DNA of 64,000 nt from positions 1 to 64,000 of the forward strand of contig NZ_CAKMMF010000027.1 in assembly GCF_927798095.1 (NCBI RefSeq), given 5' to 3'. Position numbers and translations under genes: made by a program. Positions 25,070 through 33,766 of the stretch are shown here, piece by piece (positions within the stretch are counted from its first letter, which is position 1; every line of letters begins with the position of its first letter). The notes below the pieces were generated by a model that did not search any database, had not been told where the DNA came from, and worked only from the letters and a program-made list of their open reading frames with translations. Source of the stretch: Paenibacillus plantiphilus (lineage in GTDB: Bacteria > Bacillota > Bacilli > Paenibacillales > Paenibacillaceae).

Positions 25070-25130
25070 GTATAATCACTCCAATTGGCTATATTTTAAC
25101 CCCATTATACCCCTCGCGTAAAATGAAAGC

Positions 25131-25168
25131 AAAAGAAAAAGCAGCCGACACGATACGCATCAGCTGCT
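25131..25168 (-). terminator. Terminator after the DUF3905-type gene
   Basis: On the minus strand AGCAGC and GCTGCT (25163-25168 and 25140-25145) flank a loop and are followed by TTTTCTTTT. The 6-bp stem is short, but T-tract and position fit. Confidence 0.5.
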
Positions 25169-25169
25169 C

Positions 25170-25589
25170 TCATTGTTGCTTCCCTTCGGACAAATCATCT
25201 CCTGCTCCATAGGAAACATCCTTATCAGGATGCATGAACACTCCCCCTTGAGGCGGAATGCCCTTCTCGAAATAATCCCGATTCTCGCTGCTCAAGAATC
25301 CGATATCCTTGAACGGGTGCACCCATTGGTCGCCGGACATGACAGCCGGATCAGTCTCTTCACTCCAGCGGCTGAGCGGTGATTGAGGCGATTCATACAT
25401 ATGGTCGCCGATCACAACACCGCTGCTGTTGATGAAAGGCCCTCTAGGACCGCGCCCGGAGCGGAAGTTCGGAAGAAATTGAATCTCATAGGGGTCCAGC
25501 TCCGGATCATCCCCACCGATTCTGGGGCCTCGATGATGGGAGCGGAGCGATTGTTCGTTGTCCGATGAATGCTGCCATTGTTCGTCCAT
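25170..25589 (-). CDS. DUF3905-type protein of unknown function
   Basis: 139 residues, hydrophilic, with no signal or membrane segment. The middle (DPYEIQFLPNFRSGRGPRGPFIN, GVVIGDHMYESPQSPLSRWSEETDPAVMSGDQWVHPFKDIGF) matches what I remember of the Bacillales DUF3905 family, present in spore formers and of unknown function. The tail is Gly/Asp-rich. The ribosome site is weak (GGGG 10 bases upstream), so translation may depend on the small gene that ends 15 bases before it. Confidence 0.65.
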   Translation of the reverse strand: MDEQWQHSSDNEQSLRSHHRGPRIGGDDPELDPYEIQFLPNFRSGRGPRGPFINSSGVVIGDHMYESPQSPLSRWSEETDPAVMSGDQWVHPFKDIGFLSSENRDYFEKGIPPQGGVFMHPDKDVSYGAGDDLSEGKQQ

Positions 25590-25604
25590 ATAAGCATTCG
25601 CCCC

Positions 25605-25754
25605 TTATATCGAAGGTCGGTTCGGACCGTCCAGCTTCTTGTCAAACCCTGCCGATTCCGGCGCCTTGCCGTCTCGATCCTTATTGCTTCGCGCCGCCTC
25701 CGGATTCGAAGCCGAAGGGGAGCCGATAGCTTGCTTCGTCAGATTCACGCCCAC
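25605..25754 (-). CDS. 49-residue hydrophilic protein with a near-perfect ribosome site
   Basis: GTG 25754 is preceded at 7 bases by AAGGAGGTG (25761-25769), an almost ideal Shine-Dalgarno. The frame runs MGVNLTKQAIGSPSASNPEA... and ends with FDKKLDGPNRPSI before TAA 25605. The peptide is highly charged and small-residue-rich, without membrane segment, resembling small spore-associated proteins of Bacillales in composition only. It lies 15 bases upstream of the DUF3905-type gene on the same strand, so the two form an operon. I do not recognise the family. Confidence 0.6.
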   Translation of the reverse strand: MGVNLTKQAIGSPSASNPEAARSNKDRDGKAPESAGFDKKLDGPNRPSI

Positions 25755-25796
25755 AACTAGCACCTCCTTCCAATGCTAGTATGCGCCGAGGCTAGA

Positions 25797-25904
25797 CTCG
25801 CTATCCGCTCTGCTTTCACTCCTATTGCACCGCAGCTTATCTCGCTATCCGCCCTGCTTCCACTCCTATTGCACCGCAGCTCATCTCGCTATCCGCCCTG
25901 CTTG
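25797..25904. repeat. 44-bp direct repeat, 2.5 copies
   Basis: CTCGCTATCCGC begins at 25797, 25841 and 25885, exactly 44 bp apart, and each full unit includes CACTCCTATTGCACCGCAGC. The third, partial unit is the last codons and stop of the membrane protein gene ending at 25889, so the repeats look like duplications of that gene's end and 3' flank. Confidence 0.8.
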
Positions 25905-26554
25905 CGCCATAATGCGCCGAGAACGGCTAATCCGATGAGACACCATTGCAGCATCGTCAGTCCCAGTATAAGCTCTGGCCATGTTCCTTGAGGGTATACG
26001 GCAAACAAGCTGACTGTAAGTCCTCCGAATCCGATGCCAATCAGAAACATGCGCATCGCATCTCCAGTTCCAGGAGCGCCAGCTTCCTGAGACCTCAGAA
26101 GCACAATATACAGCACAACGAATAAGACCATGTACACCATCCGATATGGAAAAGCCGTAATCGCATTCCATACTATAAAACCAGGAAGTATTGCGAATGG
26201 CAGTGCATCAAAAAATTTCAGCCACGAAAGCCGCTTTCTTCTCAGCGCCCAGACCAGATAGAGCGAAGCAGCGATAATCCCTATCAGCAAATCCGAGAAG
26301 CTTCCACGCACAATGAGTATTGAACTGGGCCGCTCCCACAGCATAGTCGGATCATGCAGCAGAAATGCCAGCTTCCAGCCGACAACGGTTATAACCGAAG
26401 CGTTGATCATGAGATCAAGCCACGGTCCTCCGCGTGTGCTCTTGGAACTCTTTATCCATATGCCAAGCGCTGTCAAACCGGCAAAAACGGATAAAAAAGC
26501 AGCGAGCAACCCGCCATCCAATCGCAAGGAACCAACGGAAATAAGTTCGGGCAT
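25889..26554 (-). CDS. Multi-pass membrane protein of unknown function
   Basis: 221 residues with about six or seven hydrophobic segments (for example LLAAFLSVFAGLTALGIW, DLLIGIIAASLYLVWAL, FFDALPFAILPGFIVW, MVYMVLFVVLYIVLL, CLIGLAVLGALW). The layout recalls prolipoprotein diacylglyceryl transferase, but the HGG and N-E/R signature residues of Lgt are not seen, so I do not assign it. GAGGGGGT precedes the ATG by 6 bases. It starts 18 bases after the stop of a KinB-like kinase and probably shares its transcript, which makes an accessory sensor or membrane partner role possible. Confidence 0.6.
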   Translation of the reverse strand: MPELISVGSLRLDGGLLAAFLSVFAGLTALGIWIKSSKSTRGGPWLDLMINASVITVVGWKLAFLLHDPTMLWERPSSILIVRGSFSDLLIGIIAASLYLVWALRRKRLSWLKFFDALPFAILPGFIVWNAITAFPYRMVYMVLFVVLYIVLLRSQEAGAPGTGDAMRMFLIGIGFGGLTVSLFAVYPQGTWPELILGLTMLQWCLIGLAVLGALWRKQGG

Positions 26555-26572
26555 CCCAATACCCCCTCGTCT

Positions 26573-28261
26573 CTAATTCTCTGTCTTGTATTGGAACGAT
26601 ACGATAAAGTTTGTACCTACTCCTTCAGTTGATTCTACATGAATCTCGCCGCCATGTCTCTCTACAATGCTGAGACAGAGCGGCAGCCCCAGGCCGGTCC
26701 CCCGCGTCTTCGTCGTATAGAAAGGCTCGAACAGCCTCTCCTGCTTCTCCTTTGGTATGCCGCATCCATTATCCATAACATGCAGCTCTATACGATCCTC
26801 ATAGTCGAACGTACATAGGCGCAGCACGCCTGTCCCATCCATTGCCTCCATGCCGTTGCGAGCCAAATTTAATATGAGCTGCTTCATTTCTTTGCCGTTC
26901 ATCATAAAGGACTTGATCTCAGGAGCCAGCTCCAGCTCGATGGACTGTCCGCGCATATTCGCATCGGCCCATAGCAGCGGCAGCATCTCATTGACAATAT
27001 CGTGCAGGGAGCCGCTGTGCTTATCAATAACCCGATTCTGTGCCAACGACAGAAAGTCATTAATAATAGCGTTCGCACGATCAAGCTCATCCATAACAAT
27101 TCGGAAATATTCCTGTTGATGATCAGGACTTCTCTCCTTCATCAGTTGGACGAAACCTCTAATAACAGCCATCGGATTACGAATTTCGTGCGTAATGCTC
27201 GCTGCCATTTGACCGACGAGACTAAGACGCTCCATTCGGCCAATCTCGTCTCGCAATCGATTTAGCTCTGTGATGTCATGACAAATAATAGCAGCTCCGA
27301 TCACCGTATCACTCTGCTCATCACGAAGGCTTATCCCTGTCTTCAAGTACATCTTTTCTCTATCCTGCACAAATTCCGTGGAGGTTGGGTGTCCTCTCAG
27401 CGCTTGAGACAACAATTTGCTCTGAGCATCCTGTACACTTCCCTCGCATAGAACCGTATACGATTGACCGAGCAGCCCCGCTCTATCCTTTGAAGACAGG
27501 CTTGGCGCCAGGCTGTGAATCGCCATTTCATTAATATGAGTAATGTCGCCATGATGATCGACGATAATGACGCTTAGCGGCGTTTCTTCAATAAATTGTT
27601 GCAGCTTCTGCACTTCATTGCGATAGTTGGCTGAAACTACCTTAAGCTCATGTCCCAATGTCTGCCTCTCGATATAATTCTCGGTTAGGAAAACGAGAAG
27701 CCAGACCACTGCATAATAACTGATGCCCTGCAGCAGCAACCAGAAGTTTGATTGGGGTGTCGAAGCCGACTCCCATGCATACCAGCTGTGACTGACATAT
27801 GAACCCATCGTAATCAAATTGGCGACTGTCATTAATAAGAAGGCGATTTGCTGCTTGCGTTTCCTGCTCCCAAGAAAAAAGGGGAGGAGAGACAAATACA
27901 ACAATGGAAGGAAGATGGCCGCGAAGCTGATAAGCTCCAGCCAGTCCCACCACCCGTCTACGCCGATAAGCCGGAACAGTAAATAAATGCTCGCTAACGA
28001 GCCCATGACCATGGTTCCGCCATACAACGAACCCACAATCACAATGGCCAGTTGATAATCAAGACGAATTCCATCGATGTCCATAGCTGTCCAGATGCTG
28101 ATTAGCAATGTGATGCATGCTGTTACTGAAAGCATGAACGGGATGTTGCGATGCCTTCCAGTGCTTCGTTCAAACCATATTTGGAAGGTGAATACCGGCA
28201 ATAAAGTGATTAAAAATTGCAATAACGCTTGCTTCCACGCTAAGATTTCATCTCCCCCCAT
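26573..28261 (-). CDS. KinB/KinE-like sensor histidine kinase (5TM + PAS)
   Basis: 562 residues: about six N-terminal transmembrane segments (10-30, 43-60, 70-98, 108-130, 138-157, 176-193) of the 5TMR-LYT kind, a PAS domain (about 218-335), HisKA with ASITHEIRNPMAVIRGF (His358) and HATPase_c (NLARNGMEAM, DNGCGIP, TRGTGLGLPLC). The ITHEIRNPM box and layout are those of sporulation phosphorelay kinases of Bacillales, which phosphorylate Spo0F, so that role is plausible. No response regulator adjoins. The start is uncertain: ATG 28261 has a poor ribosome site while a GGGGGGAG stretch lies in its first codons. Confidence 0.85.
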   Translation of the reverse strand: MGGDEILAWKQALLQFLITLLPVFTFQIWFERSTGRHRNIPFMLSVTACITLLISIWTAMDIDGIRLDYQLAIVIVGSLYGGTMVMGSLASIYLLFRLIGVDGWWDWLELISFAAIFLPLLYLSLLPFFLGSRKRKQQIAFLLMTVANLITMGSYVSHSWYAWESASTPQSNFWLLLQGISYYAVVWLLVFLTENYIERQTLGHELKVVSANYRNEVQKLQQFIEETPLSVIIVDHHGDITHINEMAIHSLAPSLSSKDRAGLLGQSYTVLCEGSVQDAQSKLLSQALRGHPTSTEFVQDREKMYLKTGISLRDEQSDTVIGAAIICHDITELNRLRDEIGRMERLSLVGQMAASITHEIRNPMAVIRGFVQLMKERSPDHQQEYFRIVMDELDRANAIINDFLSLAQNRVIDKHSGSLHDIVNEMLPLLWADANMRGQSIELELAPEIKSFMMNGKEMKQLILNLARNGMEAMDGTGVLRLCTFDYEDRIELHVMDNGCGIPKEKQERLFEPFYTTKTRGTGLGLPLCLSIVERHGGEIHVESTEGVGTNFIVSFQYKTEN

Positions 28262-28504
28262 TCGTAAAGGTGATTTCCTATTATTAATCCGATTAAAACA
28301 TAGCCGTAAAAATTTTACAATAAAAGAATCTCAACCGGATAAGCCTCTTCCTCATATCCCCCGTGCTCACTGCATTCTAATCATGAACCGTCCGCTTGCA
28401 AATGGGAATTCATTGCATTATTGCCGCGTTGGCATGAGCGTGATGTTATTTTGCTGAACAGAATGCTATGATTTGTATAACCTTAAGGTAAAGGAAGATG
28501 AAAG

Positions 28505-29776
28505 TTGCAGTATGATGTTATTGTAATAGGCGCTGGCTCATCAGGCTTGATGGCGAGCATTTCGGCAAGTGAGCAAGGAGCTAGAGTGCTTCTTTTGGAC
28601 AAAGGTGATAAGCTAGGGCGTAAACTTGGCATCTCTGGTGGTGGACGTTGTAATGTAACCAATGCCAAGGAGCTTGATGAGCTGATAAAGTTCATTCCTG
28701 GTAACGGGCGTTTCCTGTACAGCGCCCTGGCTGCTTTTAGCAACAATGACATTGTACAATTCTTCGAAAGTATGGGAATTCGGCTAAAAGAAGAAGACAA
28801 CGGACGCATGTTCCCTGTCTCCGATAAAGCTAAAACTGTGGTAGATGTACTTATCAACAAAGTTCGTTCCCAAGGCGTCCAAATTCGAGTTAACTGCCCC
28901 GTGAAAGAAGTGCTTTACGACAATAGTCAAACTGTAGGCGTAAAACTTAAAACCGGTGAAGTCATTAAGAGCAGCACTGTCATTGTCGCCGTTGGCGGAA
29001 AGTCTGTCCCTCACACTGGCTCAACTGGTGATGGATATGCTTGGGCTGAGAGAGCAGGGCATTCAATTGTTGATCTCTTCCCAACTGAAGTACCGCTTAC
29101 ATCGCAACAATCTTTTATTCGAAGTAAGGAGCTGCAAGGGCTATCCCTTCGGGGTGTAACTCTCTCTGTCTGGAATGCTAAAGGGAAGCGGGTAGTCGAA
29201 CATGAAGGTGATATGATCTTCACTCACTTTGGCATTTCCGGTCCGATTGCTCTCCGTTGCAGTCAGTTCGTAGTGAAGATCATTAAGCAAAACCAAGTTG
29301 AATCCGTGATGGTTACGGTGGACTTGCTTCCGAAGAAAAGCGTAGATGACGTTTTCAACGAAACGTATCAACTAGCAAATAACGAATCCAAGAAGGCAAT
29401 AAAAAATGTCCTGAAGGGCTACTTGCCTGAGCGAATGCTCCCTCTAATTTTCAAGATCGCAGAGTTAAAAGAAGAAACTACTTTTGACAACATTCCGAGA
29501 CAAGCGTGGATGGAGATGGCAAAGACTGTAAAAGCATTCCCGATTGAAGTGAATGGGACTCTCTCCATTGAAGAAGCGTTCGTTACTGGCGGCGGCGTGA
29601 ATCTTAAAGAAATCGACCCAAAAACAATGCAGTCAAAGCTCATGAACGGATTGTACTTTTGTGGAGAAATCCTTGATATTCATGGATATACGGGCGGGTA
29701 CAACATTACTGCTGCTTTTACAACAGGGTACTCTGCGGGTAGAAGCGCCGCAGAACAAACGATGACCCCAGGCTAA
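28505..29776 (+). CDS. HI0933/YhiN (BaiN-like) family FAD-dependent oxidoreductase
   Basis: 423-residue flavoprotein. The N-terminal FAD-binding Rossmann motif is VIGAGSSGLMASISASEQ with DKGDKLGRKLGISGGGRCN, the family signature; later THFGISGPIALRCS and a C-terminal FAD-contact segment FCGEILDIHGYTGGYNITAAFTTG complete the pattern. Physiological substrates of most members are unknown; BaiN acts on bile acids in gut clostridia, which should not be transferred to this protein. The start is TTG 28505: GGAAG is 7 bases upstream and the nearby ATG 28499 is in a frame that stops at once. The stop codon lies within a strong hairpin. Confidence 0.88.
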   Translation: MQYDVIVIGAGSSGLMASISASEQGARVLLLDKGDKLGRKLGISGGGRCNVTNAKELDELIKFIPGNGRFLYSALAAFSNNDIVQFFESMGIRLKEEDNGRMFPVSDKAKTVVDVLINKVRSQGVQIRVNCPVKEVLYDNSQTVGVKLKTGEVIKSSTVIVAVGGKSVPHTGSTGDGYAWAERAGHSIVDLFPTEVPLTSQQSFIRSKELQGLSLRGVTLSVWNAKGKRVVEHEGDMIFTHFGISGPIALRCSQFVVKIIKQNQVESVMVTVDLLPKKSVDDVFNETYQLANNESKKAIKNVLKGYLPERMLPLIFKIAELKEETTFDNIPRQAWMEMAKTVKAFPIEVNGTLSIEEAFVTGGGVNLKEIDPKTMQSKLMNGLYFCGEILDIHGYTGGYNITAAFTTGYSAGRSAAEQTMTPG

Positions 29777-29795
29777 CAAGCTTGGGGTCATCGTT
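29757..29795. terminator. Bidirectional terminator shared with the convergent lipoprotein gene
   Basis: AACGATGACCCCA (29757-29769) and TGGGGTCATCGTT (29783-29795) pair perfectly around a 13-base loop. The 5' arm overlaps the end of the flavoprotein gene. T-rich bases follow on the plus strand. Confidence 0.65.
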
Positions 29796-29852
29796 TAGCT
29801 TTCCTGCATCCAGCCTGCAAGCGGGCATATGAATGTGTATTCGATTACTCAC

Positions 29853-30476
29853 TTAATCCTTGAATGCTACTCGCTGCACCTCGTCATAGGCAAAATACAA
29901 ATAGCCCTTATTCTTATACCACCATCTATACCGCTTGTCGCCTTCGATATCCGATTCCGTTTCCAAAATAGCATCTGGTTCGCCAAGTGCTGTCCGAACC
30001 TCACTTTCAGTCATTCCCACCATGTTTGGGACTTCATACGGCCTACCGTTTATCGTCATCTTCATATGCTCTAGGAAAAACGTCTCTTCTCCAGAAAGTA
30101 CATAGGAGTTCTCATTCCTAATAAAGCTTATTCTATCAATCGTACATATGTCTTCCTTACCACAATCAAATTGTCTGCCAACCTCCAAAACGGTTCTGAA
30201 TGCACTGATCAACGTATCATACTTTTTCTCATCGATAAGTTCTTCATACGACTCCTTGACATTCGCTTGAATTTCATATTTATAGAACTTATAGCCAGTA
30301 GGTGTCGTTTTAATTTTAATCTGTTCAAATTTCACCCCATCCTCGAAGTAACGTGCCACCTTAGAGCCTTTAAGGGCTTTTGAGTAGTTATCCAATCCCG
30401 ACTCATCTACACCACTACATGCTATTAATAATTGCATGGATAGAAAAAGAAACATACCCAAATAAACTTTTCTCAA
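29853..30476 (-). CDS. Lipoprotein with SmpA/OmlA-like C-terminal segment
   Basis: About 207 residues. Start TTG 30476 (read MRKVYLGMFLFLS) is chosen because AGGGGA lies 6 bases upstream and it gives a clean signal peptide ending in lipobox LLIAC (mature Cys about 19). The middle is unrecognised. The C-terminal piece, VPNMVGMTESEVRTALGEPDAILE...YRWWYKNKGYLYFAY, follows the GMTxxEVxxxLGxP pattern of SmpA/BamE-like and related small domains. Function unknown. It is more AT-rich than its neighbours. Upstream is a hairpin-bearing gap. Confidence 0.6.
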   Translation of the reverse strand: MRKVYLGMFLFLSMQLLIACSGVDESGLDNYSKALKGSKVARYFEDGVKFEQIKIKTTPTGYKFYKYEIQANVKESYEELIDEKKYDTLISAFRTVLEVGRQFDCGKEDICTIDRISFIRNENSYVLSGEETFFLEHMKMTINGRPYEVPNMVGMTESEVRTALGEPDAILETESDIEGDKRYRWWYKNKGYLYFAYDEVQRVAFKD

Positions 30477-30690
30477 ACCGCATCCCCTACTCCCATTGTG
30501 TAATAGGATAAATATTATCACAATACAGTGTAAATATAAACCATTTTAAGGAATACTTATTATATCATTATTGAACGAAGAGAGGAATGATGGCACTTGA
30601 TGGCACTGCCTCGCATGGCCTGATACGAGTGTGGTTGACAGCCGACACGCATCGCCCCATCGCGCGCTGGGAGCGGCGCGGCGCAGACGA

Positions 30691-30737
30691 TTCAAAGGCG
30701 ATTCCCTTAATTTGGTGCTAAGGGAATCGCCTTTGAA
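30691..30737. terminator. Perfect 19-bp hairpin beyond the 30784-31188 gene
   Basis: TTCAAAGGCGATTCCCTTA (30691-30709) and its exact complement (30719-30737) enclose a 9-base loop. No T-tract on either side. It may end the minus-strand gene at 30784. The rest of 30477-30783 shows no gene; a GC-rich patch lies at 30640-30690. Confidence 0.5.
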
Positions 30738-30783
30738 CAGGGTTGCAATATCCGTCCCTGACTGCCAGATTGCCACGTTCTAC

Positions 30784-31188
30784 TCAAGTATGTACATCGC
30801 CGGAGAAGTAACTATACGTTCCATTATCCGGCAAGAAATCCTCCTGCCCCGGAGCATCGTCATTATGGTTGTGCAGAGTGTTCTCTTCCTGCGCAATCCA
30901 GTCCTCGTTCACAATATGGGCCGGAATTGGAATGGCATCCAAACCATAGGCTTCATCCACCATCATAGCATCACCCGCCTCGTGAATTGCGGATTGACCG
31001 ATAAGCGAGCCGCCATATGCCTGCACAATTTCGAGAGCAGAGGTCAGATCGCCGTTCTGCAGATGCACATGCACCTTCTGGACTTCATTGTTTATCGCCT
31101 CATAGCCTAGTTCTTGCAGCGTTTCCGCTGCGCTCGAAGCGGAAGCGGTATCGGCAAATTGAAAGAGCAGCGCAGTATCCTTTGACAT
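30784..31188 (-). CDS. Small acidic protein of unknown function
   Basis: 134 residues from ATG 31188 (MSKDTALLFQF); the frame extends 12 codons further to ATG 31224. Neither start has a clear ribosome site (AAAGGA 12 bases before 31188; GGTGG 3 bases before 31224). The first 75 residues look like a small alpha/beta domain (ALLFQFADTASASSAAETLQELGYEAI, VQKVHVHLQNGDLTSALEIVQAYGG), reminiscent of proteins that bind a helix-strand repeat such as DUF3240- or ACT-like folds; the tail is acidic and Asn/His/Asp-rich. No family recognised. A perfect hairpin follows at 30691-30737. Confidence 0.6.
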   Translation of the reverse strand: MSKDTALLFQFADTASASSAAETLQELGYEAINNEVQKVHVHLQNGDLTSALEIVQAYGGSLIGQSAIHEAGDAMMVDEAYGLDAIPIPAHIVNEDWIAQEENTLHNHNDDAPGQEDFLPDNGTYSYFSGDVHT

Positions 31189-31268
31189 GGGAGAGGACCA
31201 TCCTTTCGGTTTTTCATTTTCCACCGAGTATTACAGATAGATTGCCCTTCCAGAATCAAACACATGCA

Positions 31269-32549
31269 CTATTGGCTCTTCTTCTTGTTGAACAGAATGA
31301 TGGGATACAACAATCTGTTAAGCCCCCACCAGGCAACAGCCGCAGGCAGTGCGAGCAGCAAGCCTGGCGCACCCCATAGCTGAAAGCCTGCTGTTAGTCC
31401 CAACAAGCAGACAATCGGCGCAACGAGCCATAAACGAGTTATTTCTGCTGAGCGAGGCAGCTCTGAATCCTTCCACTGAAATTGGGATACGAAATCCTCC
31501 TCAACAACACTGCGCCAATGCATTTGCACCCAAACGAACAATGGAATAGGGAGCAGGCACAGCAGAATAAGCTTCAATATTGCTGGCGATATTACGATAC
31601 TCATGAGGCAAACCCCTGCAAAGCCGAGGTACAGTCTCAGCAATCCCAGCCGTCTCATCATTACCTTCAAACTCATCTCGGCAAGAAGCGTCCCGCCATC
31701 GAATCGTTTGAACAGCCGCTTCGAGGCCCGCAGTACAATAGGTCGATTCAATTTCATGCTGGGCTTGCGTTCGATCACATTCATGAGCAGGAACTGAGTA
31801 ACTGCAAGCCTTGCTGCATGCTCCTGCTGCACATCGACTTCAAATCCTCCCTTAACGCGGAGCTTCATCCGTGTCAAAACGACTGCTGCAGCCGTGCCCA
31901 GACAGATCGGGAGCAGTAGCCAGCCATATTTTTCTCCAATGAGATATGTCGAACTAAAGTATGTAACAGCCAGCACGAATGTTGAGCCTAGCTTCCACAT
32001 CCCGTTGCGCCAGCCACGATATCTTCCATCAATGAGATTGCGCCATATTGCACCGATCAGCGCCCATATGATTGTGAATAAGCAAAGTATGCTTGCTTCT
32101 CCGATGCCAAGACCATGAATCCCTATTAATGATGGAGCGCCCAGCGCGTACAGAGCAGCACATAGAGGAACCAGCCCCCCTGCTGTATAGAACACACTGT
32201 AAATGATGATCCTTCTGCTCCACGATTGCTGCTGCTGCAGGAAGAGCACATCCGCTTCTTCGACGAAGGTTCTCATCCGCCCAGCTACAACCGCAATGAA
32301 TGGCAGCAGCTCGAAAATCCATTGAGGCAGCTTAACCAGCCACTCCGGCTGCTTTGTCCACAGCTCCAAATACAACCCGCCTCCAATAATCAAGGGCGGC
32401 AAAATGATATAGATCCATACCGTCCAGTCGAGCGCCACCCGCCATACCCGCCATTGCTCTCTCCAATATCTCAACACCCGGCGGCGATACAGCTTCTCCA
32501 CTGTCCATGCCGCTTCCATTCCGACTCCCTCTGAATTGCGCGCAGCCAT
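31269..32549 (-). CDS. ecsB: EcsB-type ABC transporter permease
   Basis: Integral membrane protein of about 426 residues with the length and hydrophobic pattern of Bacillus EcsB (ABC_trans_EcsB family): paired helices near YIILPPLIIGGGLYLEL, LLPFIAVVAGRMR, IIYSVFYTAGGLVPL, a polar middle part, then LILLCLLPIPLFVWV and VAPIVCLLGLTAGF. Ecs affects secretion, competence and intramembrane proteolysis in Bacillus; the exported substrate is not established. AAAGGGGGAT is 6 bases before ATG 32549, which fixes the start within a longer frame. It begins 14 bases after the ATPase gene. Confidence 0.83.
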   Translation of the reverse strand: MAARNSEGVGMEAAWTVEKLYRRRVLRYWREQWRVWRVALDWTVWIYIILPPLIIGGGLYLELWTKQPEWLVKLPQWIFELLPFIAVVAGRMRTFVEEADVLFLQQQQSWSRRIIIYSVFYTAGGLVPLCAALYALGAPSLIGIHGLGIGEASILCLFTIIWALIGAIWRNLIDGRYRGWRNGMWKLGSTFVLAVTYFSSTYLIGEKYGWLLLPICLGTAAAVVLTRMKLRVKGGFEVDVQQEHAARLAVTQFLLMNVIERKPSMKLNRPIVLRASKRLFKRFDGGTLLAEMSLKVMMRRLGLLRLYLGFAGVCLMSIVISPAILKLILLCLLPIPLFVWVQMHWRSVVEEDFVSQFQWKDSELPRSAEITRLWLVAPIVCLLGLTAGFQLWGAPGLLLALPAAVAWWGLNRLLYPIILFNKKKSQ

Positions 32550-32563
32550 CGTCGCATCCCCCT

Positions 32564-33265
32564 TTATGTCAACGCATAGAAACAATCGAATAAAGGCGCA
32601 TCAGCAGCACAGCCTGCCTGACCTCTGACCTCATCAAGCGTTCCTTGCGCGACAATGGATCCGGCATCAATGAGAATCAATCGGCTACTGATGCGTTCGG
32701 CAGTATCCAGCACATGAGTAGACATAAGGATACCTGCCCCGCGCTCCCTCTCCAATTCCAGCAATTGAAGGAAATCGCGTGTTGCCCGTGGATCAAGTCC
32801 GACAAAAGGCTCGTCCACAACATAAATATCCGGCTGCAGTATAAATCCGATAATGAGCATCATTTTCTGCTGCATGCCCTTGGAGAAGCCAGCCGGTAGA
32901 CGATGCCTGTCATCCGATAATCGGAACTGCAACAGCAGCTTCTCCGCCCGCTCCGCGAATGTTCGCTCATCCAGACCATAGGCAGCGGCCGCCAGCTGCA
33001 GATGCTCCCACAATGTCAAATATTCATACAGTACCGGCTGCTCCGGCACATAAGCATACCTGCCATTCTCGCCGCCCAATGTTATTGAGCCGTCAACATA
33101 TTTGAGCAGGCCAAGAACAGATTTAACCGTTGTACTTTTGCCTGCCCCATTGGGCCCGATCAAACCGACAAGCTCACCGGCTCCAATGGTGAACGAAACA
33201 TCCCTGATAACTGGGCTATGCTCCGCATATCCCGCCTTCTTTATATCAACAGTCAACACATTCAT
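32564..33265 (-). CDS. ecsA: EcsA-type ABC transporter ATP-binding protein
   Basis: 233-residue ATPase partner of the following EcsB-type permease. Walker A GPNGAGKST (37-45), Q-loop YVPEQPVLYEYLT, a divergent signature FSKGMQQKMML (the LSGGQ Gly-Gly replaced by Lys-Gly, as in EcsA and related subfamilies), Walker B IYVVDEPFVGLDP, H-loop MSTHVLD. The frame opens upstream at 33373, but the family N-terminus begins at ATG 33265 (MNVLTVDIKKAGY), preceded at 13 bases by GGGAG. In Bacillus ecsA is followed by ecsB and ecsC; no ecsC is seen here. Confidence 0.87.
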   Translation of the reverse strand: MNVLTVDIKKAGYAEHSPVIRDVSFTIGAGELVGLIGPNGAGKSTTVKSVLGLLKYVDGSITLGGENGRYAYVPEQPVLYEYLTLWEHLQLAAAAYGLDERTFAERAEKLLLQFRLSDDRHRLPAGFSKGMQQKMMLIIGFILQPDIYVVDEPFVGLDPRATRDFLQLLELERERGAGILMSTHVLDTAERISSRLILIDAGSIVAQGTLDEVRGQAGCAADAPLFDCFYALT

Positions 33266-33429
33266 CGTTATCGCACAACTCCCGTCAATTGAACTGTATA
33301 TTGTCTGATGTCTACGATGTATACGACTCTTATTGGTTGAAAGTTCCATTGCTTCCGGAAAGCGCTTCTTCAAAAATCAGTTCTGCCCCTGCACAATTAA
33401 CGGCGCGAAACTTCAAAAATACGCACAGC

Positions 33430-33635
33430 TGCTGCTGTAAAACGGAAAAATCCGCTTACAGCTCTTCCAACTAAATTCATCTTCGCTGTAAGACGGATTT
33501 ACCTCGTTAAAGCTCGTGATTAGCCTGGCAAGAACCACTCAACTCCGCTTTAAAGCGCAAAAACCCCCTTACAGCTCTTCAAACTAGATTCATCTTCGCC
33601 GTAAGACGGAAAACCAAGCTTACAGATGGCCTAAG
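33430..33635. repeat. Second 113-bp-period array of CTGTAAG/CTTACAG hairpins
   Basis: The block TTACAGCTCTT...TTCATCTTCGC(T/C)GTAAGACGGA begins at 33456 and again at 33569, a 113-bp period. CTGTAA...TTACAG inverted pairs occur within each unit, as in the array at 2361-2625. The gap 33266-33766 has no gene; it holds this array and a terminator. Confidence 0.75.
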
Positions 33636-33661
33636 CGCCTTAGAATCCTGTACAAAATACA

Positions 33662-33710
33662 AGGCTGTCCTAGATAATGCATAATAAAACTGCATTATCT
33701 GGGACAGCCT
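33662..33710 (-). terminator. Terminator of the xylAB operon
   Basis: A 20-bp near-perfect stem: AGGCTGTCC plus GATAATGCA on the left (33662-33681) and TGCATTATC plus GGACAGCCT on the right (33691-33710). On the minus strand it is followed by TTGTATTTTG. It lies 57 bases past xylB. Confidence 0.7.
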
Positions 33711-33766
33711 CGTGGTCATTTTTCCTGGATGATGTTTTTTCTTGGTCATGCAGTGTTTCCTCTTGC

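Noticed and set aside
25889-26554. Prolipoprotein diacylglyceryl transferase (lgt)
   Set aside because: Similar size and hydrophobicity, but the conserved HGG and Arg/Asn/Glu signature segments are not seen.
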